Part shown: piece by piece, positions 10,595 through 19,528 of the stretch
Layout of the letters: each line of letters begins with the position of its first letter
How positions within the stretch are numbered: position 1 is the stretch's first letter
Origin: Rugamonas rubra
GTDB lineage: Bacteria; Pseudomonadota; Gammaproteobacteria; Burkholderiales; Burkholderiaceae_D
DNA length: 64,000 nt
Assembly: GCF_900114705.1 (NCBI RefSeq)
Contig: NZ_FOTW01000016.1
Location: 62,001-126,000, forward strand
Reading direction: 5' to 3'
The notes under the pieces: model-generated
Seen by the model: only the letters and a program-made list of their open reading frames with translations
Told to the model about the DNA's origin: nothing
Databases searched by the model: none
Translations under genes and position numbers: made by a program

Positions 10595-12955
10595 CTACTC
10601 CCGCGCCATCGCCCGGACGGCGTCGACGGCGTTGAGGATGGCCTCGCCGGTGGCCGGCGCGTTGAGCGGCGGATTGTGGCGGTGCTGGCCGACGCTGGAA
10701 ATGGCGTCGCGGATGGCGTAGAACACCGAGAACGGCAGCAGCAGCGGCGGCTCGCCGACCGCCTTGGAGCGGTGGATGCTGTCGGTGACGTTGCGGTTGT
10801 CGAACAGGCGCACCTCGAAGTCCTCCGGGCAGTCGGACACGGCGGGGATCTTGTAGGTGGACGGCGCGTGCGTCATCAGCTTGCCGCCGGCGTTCCACCA
10901 CAGCTCCTCGGTGGTCAACCAGCCCATGCCCTGGATGAAGGCGCCTTCTACCTGGCCGATGTCGAGGGCCGGGTTGAGCGACTTGCCGGCGTCGTATAGC
11001 GCGTTCACCTTGAGCAGCTTCCATTCGCCGGTCAGCGTGTCGACCACCACCTCGGACACCGAGGCGCCGTAGGCGAAGTAGGAGAACGGGTTGCCGCTCA
11101 TGGTCTTGGGGTCCCAGTGCAGGCCGGGCGTGGCGTAGAAGCCGTCCGACCACAGCTGGACGCGGGCCAGGTAGGCCTGCTGCACCAGTTCCGGGAAGGG
11201 CACCGCGACGCCGTTGACGTGGACGAAGCCGGCCGCGAAGCGCACCTCGTCAAGCGTACCGCCGTGGCGCTTGACGGCGAACTCGGCCAGCCGCTGGCCG
11301 ATGGTGTGGGCGGCGTCCTGCGCCGCCTTGCCGTTCAAGTCGGCGCCGGTGGAGGCCGCCGTGGCCGAAGTGTTGGCCACCTTGCTGGTGTCGGTCGCGG
11401 TGGCGCGCACCATCGCCAGCGGGATGCCCAGCTCGTGCGCCACCACCTGGCAGACCTTGGTGTTGATGCCCTGGCCCATCTCGGTGCCGCCGTGGTTGAC
11501 CAGCACCGAGCCGTCGGTGTAGACGTGCACCAGCGCGCCGGCCTGGTTGAAGTGGGTGACGTTGAAGGCGATGCCGAACTTGACCGGCGTGAGCGCCAGG
11601 CCGCGCTTGAGCACCGGGCTGCCAGCGTTGAAGGCGTTGATCTCGGCGCGGCGGCGGCGGTAGGCGCTGCTTTCCTCCAGTTCGTCGACCAGGGCGTGGA
11701 TGACGTTGTCGACCACCTTTTGCTGGTACTGGGTGACGTTGCGGCCCTCCTCGTCGTTGCGGCCGTAGAAGTTGATCTTGCGGACGTCGAGCGCGTCCAT
11801 GCCCAGGTTGCGGGCGATCTCGTCGACGATGTATTCGATGGCGATGGCGCCCTGCGGCCCGCCGAAGCCGCGGAAGGCGGTGTTGGACTGGGTGTTGGTC
11901 TTGCCGGCCATGGCGCGGATGTCGACGTCGGCCAGGTAGTAGGCGTTGTCGAAGTGGCAGACGGCGCGCGTCGCCACCGGGGCCGACAGGTCGGCAGAGA
12001 AGCCGGCGCGGGTGACCATTTCGACGCGCGCGGCGACGATGCGGCCGTCGTCGCCGTAGCCGACCTCGTATTCATAGTAGAAGCAGTGGCGCTTGCCGGT
12101 CACCAGCATGTCGTCGTCGCGGTCGGCGCGCAGCTTGACCGGGCGCTTGAGCAGCTTGGCGCTGATGGCGGCGCAGGCGGCCCACAGCGCCGACTGCGAC
12201 TCCTTGCCGCCGAAGGCGCCGCCCATGCGGCGGCACTCGACCACCACCTGGTTGGAATTGATGTGCAGGGCGTGGGCGACGACGTGCTGCATCTCGGTCG
12301 GGTGCTGGGTCGAGCATTGCACCAGTATGCAGTTGTCCTCCTTCGGAATGGCGTAGGAGATCTGGCCTTCCAGGTAGAACTGCTCCTGGCCGCCGACGTA
12401 GAGCTGGCCCTTGGCGATGTGCTTGGACCGCTTGAAGGCCGCCTCGGCGTCGCCGCGTTGCAGGCGCATCGGCGGCACGACGAAGGACTTGGCGTCGCGC
12501 GCCGCCTGCGGCGTGAGGATGGCGGGCAGCTCGGCGTATTGAATGTCGGCCTTGCGCACGGCGCGGCGGGCGTTGTCGTGCGAGTCGGCGACGACGATGA
12601 AGATCGGCTGGCCGACGTATTCGACCAGGCCTGCGGACAGGATCGGGTCGTCGTGGATGATCGGTCCGCAGTCGTTGGTGCCGGGGATGTCCTGATGGGT
12701 GTAGACCGCCTTCACGCCGGGCATGGCGCGCACTGCGTCGAAGTTCATCGAGACGATGTTGGCGTGCGCCTTGGCCGACAAGCCCAGCGCGGCGTGCAGC
12801 GTGCCTTGCGCCTCGGGGATGTCGTCGGTGTAGGTGGCCTCGCCCAGCACGTGCAAGACGGCCGATTCGTGCGGGCGGGACTGGCCCACCTCGGCCCAGG
12901 CCATGGCTGGCGCGTCGTTCGGCTGGTTCAGGAACGCTTCCGATTTGCTGTTCAT
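10595..12955 (-). CDS. xdhB: Xanthine dehydrogenase, molybdopterin-binding subunit
   Basis: A 786-residue catalytic subunit oxidising hypoxanthine and xanthine to urate. Cofactor and active-site signatures seen are GGAFGGKES (residues 245-253), AFRGFGGPQG with the substrate-orienting Arg362, and KAVGEPPLLL with the catalytic Glu735, equivalent to Glu1261 of bovine xanthine oxidoreductase. Its start overlaps the stop of xdhA by four bases (ATGA). The retained arginine and glutamate support true purine specificity rather than an aldehyde oxidase. Confidence 0.94.
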   Translation of the reverse strand: MNSKSEAFLNQPNDAPAMAWAEVGQSRPHESAVLHVLGEATYTDDIPEAQGTLHAALGLSAKAHANIVSMNFDAVRAMPGVKAVYTHQDIPGTNDCGPIIHDDPILSAGLVEYVGQPIFIVVADSHDNARRAVRKADIQYAELPAILTPQAARDAKSFVVPPMRLQRGDAEAAFKRSKHIAKGQLYVGGQEQFYLEGQISYAIPKEDNCILVQCSTQHPTEMQHVVAHALHINSNQVVVECRRMGGAFGGKESQSALWAACAAISAKLLKRPVKLRADRDDDMLVTGKRHCFYYEYEVGYGDDGRIVAARVEMVTRAGFSADLSAPVATRAVCHFDNAYYLADVDIRAMAGKTNTQSNTAFRGFGGPQGAIAIEYIVDEIARNLGMDALDVRKINFYGRNDEEGRNVTQYQQKVVDNVIHALVDELEESSAYRRRRAEINAFNAGSPVLKRGLALTPVKFGIAFNVTHFNQAGALVHVYTDGSVLVNHGGTEMGQGINTKVCQVVAHELGIPLAMVRATATDTSKVANTSATAASTGADLNGKAAQDAAHTIGQRLAEFAVKRHGGTLDEVRFAAGFVHVNGVAVPFPELVQQAYLARVQLWSDGFYATPGLHWDPKTMSGNPFSYFAYGASVSEVVVDTLTGEWKLLKVNALYDAGKSLNPALDIGQVEGAFIQGMGWLTTEELWWNAGGKLMTHAPSTYKIPAVSDCPEDFEVRLFDNRNVTDSIHRSKAVGEPPLLLPFSVFYAIRDAISSVGQHRHNPPLNAPATGEAILNAVDAVRAMARE

Positions 12956-14463
12956 GCTACGGCGCCTCCTTCAACGAATTGTTTGGCACAATCATCGGCG
13001 TAGCTGAACGCGTTGATCGATTGGATGGCTTGGGCGTCGTCCGGACGGGTCTCCAGCCAGAAGCGGCGCAGCAGGTTTTGCGCGGTCTTCATGCGGTAGG
13101 CGGCGCTGGCGCGCATGTCGCTCAGCGGCGTGTAGTCCAGCGCCAGCGCGGCCATGGCGGCATTCAGCGTGGCCTCGGTCCAGGGCTGGCCGTTCATCGC
13201 CGCCTCGGCCAGCGGGGCGCGGCGCGAGGTGGCGGCCATGCCGCCGTAGGCCACCTTGGCGTTGTGCACCACGCCGTCGCGCAGCTCGATGGAGTAGGCG
13301 GCGCAGACGGCGGAGATGTCCTGGTCGTAGCGCTTGGCCAGTTTGTAGGTGCGGAACTGGACGCCGGCGCACGGCAGCGGAATGCGCACCGCTTCGACAA
13401 ACTCGCCCGGCTGCCAGTTCTTCTTCATATAGTCGAGGTAGAAGTCCTGCAGCAGCATGCTGCGCTGGCCTTTGTCGTTGCGCAGCACGATCTCGGCGCC
13501 GAGCGCGATCATCCACGGCGCCGAATCGCCGATCGGCGAGCCGTTGGCGACGCTGCCGCCCAGGGTGCCGGTGTTGCGTATCGGCTGGGAGGCGAAGCGC
13601 TGCCACATTTCCGTCAGCTCGTCCTTGTAGTGGGCGCAGACGGCGGCGTAGGCGTCGTTCAGCGAAACGGCGGCGCCGATGTGCAGCATGCCGTCCTTCT
13701 CTTCCATTTGGTGCAGCTCGGCGACCATGCGCACATAGATCATGTCGCCCAGGTCGCGCATCTGTTTGGTGACCCACAGGCCGACGTCGGTGGAGCCGGC
13801 GACGATGGTGGCGCCGGGTTTGGCGGCGCGCAGCTCGGCCAGCTCGGCCAGGGTGCGCGGCGCGTAGAAGGTTTGGCCCGCGTGGCTGTAGCTGAACATA
13901 CGCTCGCGCTGGATGGCTTGCAGCGTGGCCTTCAAGGCGGCGCGGTCGAAGCTGACCGGCGGCAGTTCGCCCATGCGGCGGGCCGCTTCGATGATGGGCC
14001 GGTAGCCGGTGCAGCGGCACAGGTTGCCGGACAGGGTTTCGTCGATGGTCTTGCGGCAGGGCGCCTCGGCGACGCCTTCCTGTTTCAGGTACAAGCTCCA
14101 CAGCGACATGGCGAAGCCCGGCGTGCAAAAACCGCACTGGGAGCCGTGGCATTCCACCAAGGCTTGCTGCACCGGGTGCATGGCGCCGTCGGCCTGCTTC
14201 AGGTCCTCGACCGAGAAGACGGCCTTGCCATCCAAGGTGGGCAGGAACTGGATGCAGGAGTTGACCGACTTGAGCGACAGTTCGTCGCCCTGCAGCTCGG
14301 CCACCACCACGGTGCAGGCGCCGCAGTCGCCCTCGGCACAGCCTTCCTTGGTGCCGGTGCAGTGCAGGTCCTCGCGCAGGTGCTGCAGCAGGGTGCGGGT
14401 CGGTGCGCCATCCGAAACGGAATGGACTTCGCCGCGATAGAAGAAACGAATTGGTTCAGACAT
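12952..14463 (-). CDS. xdhA: Xanthine dehydrogenase, FeS/FAD subunit
   Basis: A 503-residue subunit carrying two [2Fe-2S] clusters and FAD. Cluster ligands appear in CTGTKEGCAEGDCGAC with a later Cys in SVNSCIQ, and in CGFCTPGF with NLCRCTGYRP. The FAD domain follows, with TIVAGSTDVGL and NTGTLGGSVANGSPIGD. The start follows CGGAGC. It is the first gene of a tight xdhA-xdhB-xdhC set; the 264-base upstream gap contains a palindrome, so it may have its own promoter separate from the uraD-allC gene. Confidence 0.93.
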   Translation of the reverse strand: MSEPIRFFYRGEVHSVSDGAPTRTLLQHLREDLHCTGTKEGCAEGDCGACTVVVAELQGDELSLKSVNSCIQFLPTLDGKAVFSVEDLKQADGAMHPVQQALVECHGSQCGFCTPGFAMSLWSLYLKQEGVAEAPCRKTIDETLSGNLCRCTGYRPIIEAARRMGELPPVSFDRAALKATLQAIQRERMFSYSHAGQTFYAPRTLAELAELRAAKPGATIVAGSTDVGLWVTKQMRDLGDMIYVRMVAELHQMEEKDGMLHIGAAVSLNDAYAAVCAHYKDELTEMWQRFASQPIRNTGTLGGSVANGSPIGDSAPWMIALGAEIVLRNDKGQRSMLLQDFYLDYMKKNWQPGEFVEAVRIPLPCAGVQFRTYKLAKRYDQDISAVCAAYSIELRDGVVHNAKVAYGGMAATSRRAPLAEAAMNGQPWTEATLNAAMAALALDYTPLSDMRASAAYRMKTAQNLLRRFWLETRPDDAQAIQSINAFSYADDCAKQFVEGGAVA

Positions 14464-14658
14464 GAATGCTCCGCGCTGATTGGATGGCGATGTTGTTCAG
14501 GTTAGCAGCCGTGCGCCGAAAAACCAATGGGCTGGGGGCGATGGCTACTATGCACGTATGAATATATAACTGCTGCGGGGTATGAGCCGGCGCTGATAAT
14601 GCCGTGTTTTTTTGGTTCTAAATACGCCGGCGTGACGCCGGCCTCACCCCGTAAGCAA

Positions 14659-14688
14659 GGGGTCTGACCCCGTACGGGGTCAGACCCC
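14659..14688. repeat. GGGTCAGACCC-family palindrome, 30-base C-rich variant
   Basis: A perfect palindrome whose half is GGGGTCTGACCCCGT. It lies in the 264-base gap between xdhA and the uraD-allC fusion; nothing else was recognised in that gap apart from a short GCCGGCGT/ACGCCGGC hairpin nearby. The same 30 bases recur at 58528-58557. Confidence 0.9.
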
Positions 14689-14727
14689 GGCCGTGGCGAC
14701 TAGGGTTGGGGTGGACGCAAGTGACGC

Positions 14728-16485
14728 TCAAGGCTTGGGCTGGAAGCTGCGCAGGAAGTCGAGCAGGATCACGGCCGAGGTTTCGGCGTCGTCCGCGGTC
14801 ATCGTCTCCAGCGGGTTGTGGCTGATGCCGCCGTTGCCGCAGCGGGTGAACAGCATGGCCACGTCGGTCATGCGGGCCAGCGCCATGGCGTCGTGGCCGG
14901 CGCCGGACGGCAGCTCGAACACCTCGACGCCGGCGCGCTCGGTGGCGGCGGCCAGCTGGCGCACCAGCCACGGCGCGCAGGGCGCGGCCGGCGCCGACAT
15001 GATCTTGTGCAGCTTGAAGTCGATTTGGCGGCGCGCGCAGATGGCCTCGGCCTGCTGGAGGATGTCGGCCACGGCGGCGTCGCGGGTGGCGTCGTCGGCG
15101 GCGCGGATATCGAGCGACAGCTTGCAGGCGCCGGGGATCACGTTGACCGAACCGTCCGGCACCTGCAACTGGCCGACCGTGCCGACCAGCGACGGCGCCT
15201 GGGCGCAGCGGCTCTCCACATACAGCACGATCTCGGCGGCGGCGGCGGCGGCGTCCTTGCGCATGTTCATCGGCGTGGTGCCGGCGTGGCTGGCCAGCCC
15301 GGTCAGCTCGACCTGGTAGCGGCAGCTGCCGGCGATGGAACTGACCACACCGGTGGGCAGGTCGCGGCCCAGCAGCACCGGACCTTGTTCGATGTGGACT
15401 TCGACGAAGGCCAGCACCTCGGCCGGGTCGCGGGCGATGGCGGCGATCTGGCCGACGTCGTGGCCGGCCTCGGCCAGCGCGGCGCGCATGCTGACGCCGT
15501 CGGCGTCGAGCTTGTCGAGCAGGGACTGGTCGAACTGGCCGATGACGGCGTTGCTGCCCAAGAAGGTGCTTTGGTAGCGCACGCCTTCCTCCTCGCAGAA
15601 GCCGATCACCTCGAAGTGGAAGGGCAGGCGCTCGCCGCGCTCGTGCAGATGCTTGACGATGGCGATCGGCAGCAGGATGCCCTCGCGGCCGTCGTACTTG
15701 CCGCCGTTGCGCACCGTGTCGTAGTGCGAGCCGGTGAGCAGGGACTTGGCGTTCGGCTGGTCCGACAGATAGCGGCCGACCACGTTGCCGACCGCGTCGA
15801 TGTGCACCACCATGCCGGCCTCGCGCATCCACGTTGCCAACTGGGCGGCGGTTTTCTGGTGCGCCGCGGTCATGTAGGCGCAGGTGAGGTTGTCGGCGTC
15901 GTCGCTCCAGGCGCCGATCACCTCGGCCCATTCCATGATGGTGGCGCCGAACCGCAGCTCGATGTCGAGTAGCGCGTTCAGGCGCATCTCGGCGATGCGG
16001 CCGATCTGGCGCAGGCACTCGGCCTGCTCGTCGTCGCGCTGCGAGCGCAGGCGGCGGGCGAAGTGGCCGGTGATCTGCTGGCGGCTCAAGCCGTTGCCGG
16101 TCGGGCCTTTGACGGCAAGGATGAAGGGGAAGCCGAACTTGGCGTTGTAGGCGGCGTTGAGGCGGTGCAGCTCGGCCAGTTCGCTGGCGCTGCAATGGGT
16201 GAGGCCGGCCTGGGCCTGCTCGCCGGTGGACTCGGCGGTCAATTCGCCGGCCAGCGCGGCCTTGCCGGCCAGCTCGGGGTGGGCGCGGATCAGGCCCAGT
16301 TGCTCGTCGACGGAAGCCGCGCGCACCACGCCCTGCAGCGCGATCTTCAGCGCGGCGACACTACGGAAGGGCCGCTGCGCGGCGGCGCGCTGCGGAATCC
16401 ACGGCGAATGCTCATACAGGCCGTGCAGTAGGGCGGTGAATTCGGCGGCGTCGCAGCGGTTCAACTGTTCCAGGGTGATCGTCAT
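14728..16485 (-). CDS. Fused OHCU decarboxylase (UraD) and allantoate amidohydrolase (AllC)
   Basis: A 585-residue fusion of two non-adjacent steps of urate breakdown. Residues 1-170 are OHCU decarboxylase, with the catalytic-His segment RAHPEL at 67-72 and PFILAVKGPTG. Residues 180-585 are an M20-family amidohydrolase: zinc ligands in TGSHYDTVRNGGKYDG (His254, Asp256), the glutamates in CEEEGVR, the dimer motif ASHAGTTPM and the C-terminal GAGHDAMA. UraD makes S-allantoin from OHCU, and AllC turns allantoate into ureidoglycolate (or ureidoglycine) and ammonia. The start MTITLEQLNRC was chosen because it matches UraD N-termini; an ATG 72 bases upstream is also open and neither has a strong ribosome site. 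Confidence 0.9.
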   Translation of the reverse strand: MTITLEQLNRCDAAEFTALLHGLYEHSPWIPQRAAAQRPFRSVAALKIALQGVVRAASVDEQLGLIRAHPELAGKAALAGELTAESTGEQAQAGLTHCSASELAELHRLNAAYNAKFGFPFILAVKGPTGNGLSRQQITGHFARRLRSQRDDEQAECLRQIGRIAEMRLNALLDIELRFGATIMEWAEVIGAWSDDADNLTCAYMTAAHQKTAAQLATWMREAGMVVHIDAVGNVVGRYLSDQPNAKSLLTGSHYDTVRNGGKYDGREGILLPIAIVKHLHERGERLPFHFEVIGFCEEEGVRYQSTFLGSNAVIGQFDQSLLDKLDADGVSMRAALAEAGHDVGQIAAIARDPAEVLAFVEVHIEQGPVLLGRDLPTGVVSSIAGSCRYQVELTGLASHAGTTPMNMRKDAAAAAAEIVLYVESRCAQAPSLVGTVGQLQVPDGSVNVIPGACKLSLDIRAADDATRDAAVADILQQAEAICARRQIDFKLHKIMSAPAAPCAPWLVRQLAAATERAGVEVFELPSGAGHDAMALARMTDVAMLFTRCGNGGISHNPLETMTADDAETSAVILLDFLRSFQPKP

Positions 16486-16697
16486 TGTGCTCAGGCGGTC
16501 CCACCAGCCTGTCTCCTCGTGTGAATGGTTCGGCGCGTGGGACCGCTCGCCGTTCATGCGGATGCGGCGCGCTGGCGCCGTCCGTGCTTATATGACGAAT
16601 AATATAGTGTTGCGCCGCCGGCAATATACGCCCGCAGCCATAACAAGGTTCAGCGCGGGAATATGGAAAGTGTTGCCCGAAGGCCGCAACAACAGGC

Positions 16698-16758
16698 GGG
16701 GTCAGTGCCGACATTCGGACATTCACGCGCTGAATGTCCGAATGTCGGCACTGACCCC
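16698..16758. repeat. Large stem-loop, GTGCCGACATTCGGACA family
   Basis: Two perfectly complementary 28-base arms (outer end GGGGTCAGTGCCGACATTCG) around a five-base loop CGCGC. It lies just downstream of the LysR stop on the leftward strand and upstream of uraD-allC, so it could be a transcript-end or processing hairpin. It has no T-run. Related arms occur near 34.3-34.4 and 53.1 kb. Confidence 0.9.
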
Positions 16759-16773
16759 GGGGGGGATTTGGGG

Positions 16774-17712
16774 TTATTTGGCGGTGAGGGCTTGGGCTGC
16801 TTGGGTGATTTGGTCGCGCAGCCATTTATGCTCGGGGGCGGCGTGGACTCGCTCGTGCCACAACTGGTAGAAGCGCATCGGCGGGAAGCGCAGCGGCACG
16901 GTGAAGGTCTTGATCGGCAGGTTGCGCTCGAAGAAGCGCAGGTATTGCCGGCCGGTGGTCAGCACCAGGTCGGTCTGCGTGAGCATGTGCGGCATCAGGC
17001 CGAAGTAGGCGGACTCGACCACCACGTTGCGCTCGTGGCCGTGCTGCTGCAAATAGGTGTCGATCACGCCGTAGTAGCCGGACAGGGTGGGCGAGGGCGC
17101 CACGTGCGGCAGGCTCAGGTAGTCGTCCAGGGTCATGTCGTCGGCGCCGGTGCGCTTGGCGTAGGGGCTGTCGGCGCGCATGGCGCAGACGATGGGGTCT
17201 TCGAACAGCGGCGACAGGTGCAGGTGCTCGGGCGGCGCGTCCCAGTTGGCGATCAAGAGGTCGAGGTCGCCGTCGGACAGCATGCGGATCGAGTCGACCT
17301 CGGCGCCCAGGCTATGGATGACGATGCGGCTTTTCGGCGACTCGCGTCGCAATCTCGCCACAATGTTGGGTAGAAATTGGATGTCGAGATAATCCGGCGC
17401 TCCGATGCGGAAGACGCGGCTTTCGTCCATCGAGGCGAACGGCGTTTTGTGCAAAAACAGTTGGCTGACCTCGTCGAGGATGCGTTTGGCGGGCTTTTTC
17501 AGACTCTCGCCGTGTTGCGTCGGCACCATGCCGCGTCCGCCGCGCACCAGCAGCGGGTCGCCGGTCAGCTCGCGCAGCTTGCGCAGCGAGGCGGAAATGG
17601 ACGGCTGTGGTTGGTCCAGTTTGAGCGCGACGCGCGAGACGTTTTTCTCGCACAGCAGCAGGTACAAAATGCGGATCAGGTGGAGGTCGAGGTGGTCGGG
17701 GAGTTGGGCCAT
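16774..17712 (-). CDS. LysR-family transcriptional regulator of the purine locus
   Basis: A 312-residue regulator with an N-terminal winged helix-turn-helix (LYLLLCEKNVSRVALKLDQ, then QPSISASLRKLREL) followed by the two-lobed effector-binding domain. It is transcribed divergently from puuD and in the same direction as uraD-allC and xdhABC. LysR proteins usually regulate the adjacent divergent gene, so purine or urate induction of puuD is likely (inferred). The start MAQLPDHLDLHL was preferred for fit to the family; an in-frame ATG 48 bases upstream would add an atypical extension. Neither has a good ribosome site. Confidence 0.85.
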   Translation of the reverse strand: MAQLPDHLDLHLIRILYLLLCEKNVSRVALKLDQPQPSISASLRKLRELTGDPLLVRGGRGMVPTQHGESLKKPAKRILDEVSQLFLHKTPFASMDESRVFRIGAPDYLDIQFLPNIVARLRRESPKSRIVIHSLGAEVDSIRMLSDGDLDLLIANWDAPPEHLHLSPLFEDPIVCAMRADSPYAKRTGADDMTLDDYLSLPHVAPSPTLSGYYGVIDTYLQQHGHERNVVVESAYFGLMPHMLTQTDLVLTTGRQYLRFFERNLPIKTFTVPLRFPPMRFYQLWHERVHAAPEHKWLRDQITQAAQALTAK

Positions 17713-17932
17713 GGCGGGGTCTATAACGTGGTTTCTATTTTTAATATACGTCGATTCCAATGAGAATAGCCAGATTTAGTTTTATCGTTCATGCCACACC
17801 ATGCACTTGCTGTGCTTGGTGTTCAACTCGGTCGCAGCGGAGCTTTTAAAGTTCGCGACCAATAGGGAAATCATCCCAGTCGTCTGGAGCGCCCGCGGTG
17901 GCAGACGAGTCAAATACCATCATGGAGACAAC
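17713..17932. promoter_or_regulatory. Divergent promoter region between lysR and puuD
   Basis: A 220-base gap between diverging genes, with an AT-rich stretch (TTTTTAATATACG and TTTAGTTTTATCG) in a GC-rich neighbourhood. This is where LysR-type operators and both promoters are expected. No exact operator can be assigned by eye. GGAGA just before 17933 is the puuD ribosome site. Confidence 0.55.
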
Positions 17933-19228
17933 ATGGAATTGCTCGCTTACGGCGTGGATTGGCTTAATCTATTGGTGCGCTGGTTGCACCTGATCACGGG
18001 CATCGCCTGGATCGGCGCCTCGTTTTACTTCGTTTGGCTGGACAACAGCATCCGCCCGCCCAAACCGGGCTCGGACCTGGCCAAAAAAGGCGTGTCGGGC
18101 GAGTTGTGGGCGGTGCACGGCGGCGGTTTCTACAATCCGCAGAAGTATCTGGTGTCGCCGGCCGAGCTGCCGGCGGACTTGCACTGGTTTAAGTGGGAGG
18201 CCTACGCGACGTGGTTGTCGGGCTTCGCGCTGTTGTTCATCGTCTACTATTTCAACGCTTCGGCGATGATGATCGACAAGTCGGTGGCCGACCTGAGCCA
18301 GTGGCAAGCCATCGGCGTCGGCCTCGGCACCTTGCTGCTGGGCTGGACCGTCTACGATCTGCTGTGCCGCTCGCCGCTGGGGCAGAAGGACGGGCTGCTG
18401 GGCATGGTGATGTTCGTCTTTATCGTGGCGACGGCCTTCGTGCTGACCAAGCTGCTCAGCGGCCGCGCCGCCTACATCCACGTCGGCGCGATGATCGGCA
18501 CGATGATGGTCGGTAATGTCTTGATGCTGATTATTCCCGGCCAGCGCAAACTGGTCGAGGCGATGGAGCAGGGCAAGTCGCCCGATCCCATCCACGGCAA
18601 GAAGGCCAAGCAGCGCAGCGTACACAACAATTACTTTACGCTGCCGGTGTTGCTCATCATGATTAGCAACCACTATGCGATGACCTACAGCCATTCGTAT
18701 AGCTGGTTGTTGCTGGGCGCGATCATCGCCGCTGGCGTGCTGATCCGTCACTTCTTCAATCTGCGCCACCACGGCCGCACGGCTTGGGGCTTCCCGGCCG
18801 CCGGTGTGGCGATTCTGCTCGCGGTGGCCGTGGCCATCGCGCCGCGTCCGGTGGCCAAGGCCGCGCCCATGGCCCAGGCCGTTATTGCCGGCGGTGCCGC
18901 CGCCATCGGCGCAGGCCACGCTGGCTGCAACGGCGGCGCCGACGCCGCAGCGACGGCCGGCGCCGCCCACGGCGCCGACTTCAACCGGGTGCAGGCCATC
19001 GTCACCCAGCGCTGCGTCAGCTGCCACGCGGCGCAGACCACCCAGCCGGGCTTTGCCACGGCGCCGGCCGGCGTGATGCTGCACACGGCCGAGTTGATCC
19101 GTCAGAACGCGGCGAAGATCAACCAGCAGGCGGTGGTGCTGAAGTCTATGCCGATCGGCAATATGACCAACATCACGCCGGAGGAGCGCGCCGAGATCGG
19201 CGCCTGGTTCGCCGCCGGGGCTAACTGA
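17933..19228 (+). CDS. puuD: Membrane-bound urate hydroxylase with cytochrome c domain
   Basis: Oxidises urate to 5-hydroxyisourate at the inner membrane, passing electrons to the respiratory chain instead of oxygen. Of 431 residues, about 1-310 form the multi-helix Urate_ox_N domain (start MELLAYGVDWLNLLVRWLHL, then WIGASFYFVWLD). A low-complexity Ala/Gly linker (about 305-348) leads to a c-type cytochrome with the heme motif CVSCH at 361-365 and candidate Met ligands in SMPIGNMT. It replaces soluble uricase in this locus. It is preceded by a GGAGA ribosome site and divergent from the LysR gene. Confidence 0.92.
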   Translation: MELLAYGVDWLNLLVRWLHLITGIAWIGASFYFVWLDNSIRPPKPGSDLAKKGVSGELWAVHGGGFYNPQKYLVSPAELPADLHWFKWEAYATWLSGFALLFIVYYFNASAMMIDKSVADLSQWQAIGVGLGTLLLGWTVYDLLCRSPLGQKDGLLGMVMFVFIVATAFVLTKLLSGRAAYIHVGAMIGTMMVGNVLMLIIPGQRKLVEAMEQGKSPDPIHGKKAKQRSVHNNYFTLPVLLIMISNHYAMTYSHSYSWLLLGAIIAAGVLIRHFFNLRHHGRTAWGFPAAGVAILLAVAVAIAPRPVAKAAPMAQAVIAGGAAAIGAGHAGCNGGADAAATAGAAHGADFNRVQAIVTQRCVSCHAAQTTQPGFATAPAGVMLHTAELIRQNAAKINQQAVVLKSMPIGNMTNITPEERAEIGAWFAAGAN

Positions 19229-19263
19229 GCGCAGCGGCCAACGGCGCAGTGCCAGCGGCAGCC

Positions 19264-19406
19264 AGGGTCAGACCCTAGGGTCTGACCCTCGGGTTGCGCC
19301 GCTGGCAACATCTTCAGACCCTAGGGTCTGACCCTCGGGTTGCGCCGCTGGCAACATCTTCAGACCCTAGGGTCTGACCCTCGGGTTGCGCCGCTGGCAA
19401 CATCTT
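19264..19406. repeat. Three tandem 46-base units containing the GGGTCAGACCC palindrome
   Basis: A full 26-base palindrome (19264-19289) opens an array of three identical 46-base units at 19269-19314, 19315-19360 and 19361-19406. Each begins CAGACCCTAGGGTCTGACCC and ends GTTGCGCCGCTGGCAACATC plus TT. The second and third units lack the outer arm, so their palindromes are shorter. Each unit also holds GTTGCGCCGCTGGCAAC, with TTGC and GCAA ends that can pair. The array separates puuD from the lyase gene. It may modulate read-through or act as a protein-binding array; there are no spacers, so it is not CRISPR. Confidence 0.95.
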
Positions 19407-19528
19407 CCGGGCCGTTTGGCGGCCCACGTTTTTCCGCTCGTCCATCCGCTCCGTCCTCCCGCGCCCGCGCCGGGACGACGGGCGCGGCTGGTCGCGCCCA
19501 TACACAATTGAATATAGAGAGAATCATC

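Noticed and set aside
19264-19406. Possible CRISPR-like array
   Set aside because: The three repeats are directly adjacent with no unique spacers, and no cas genes are present.
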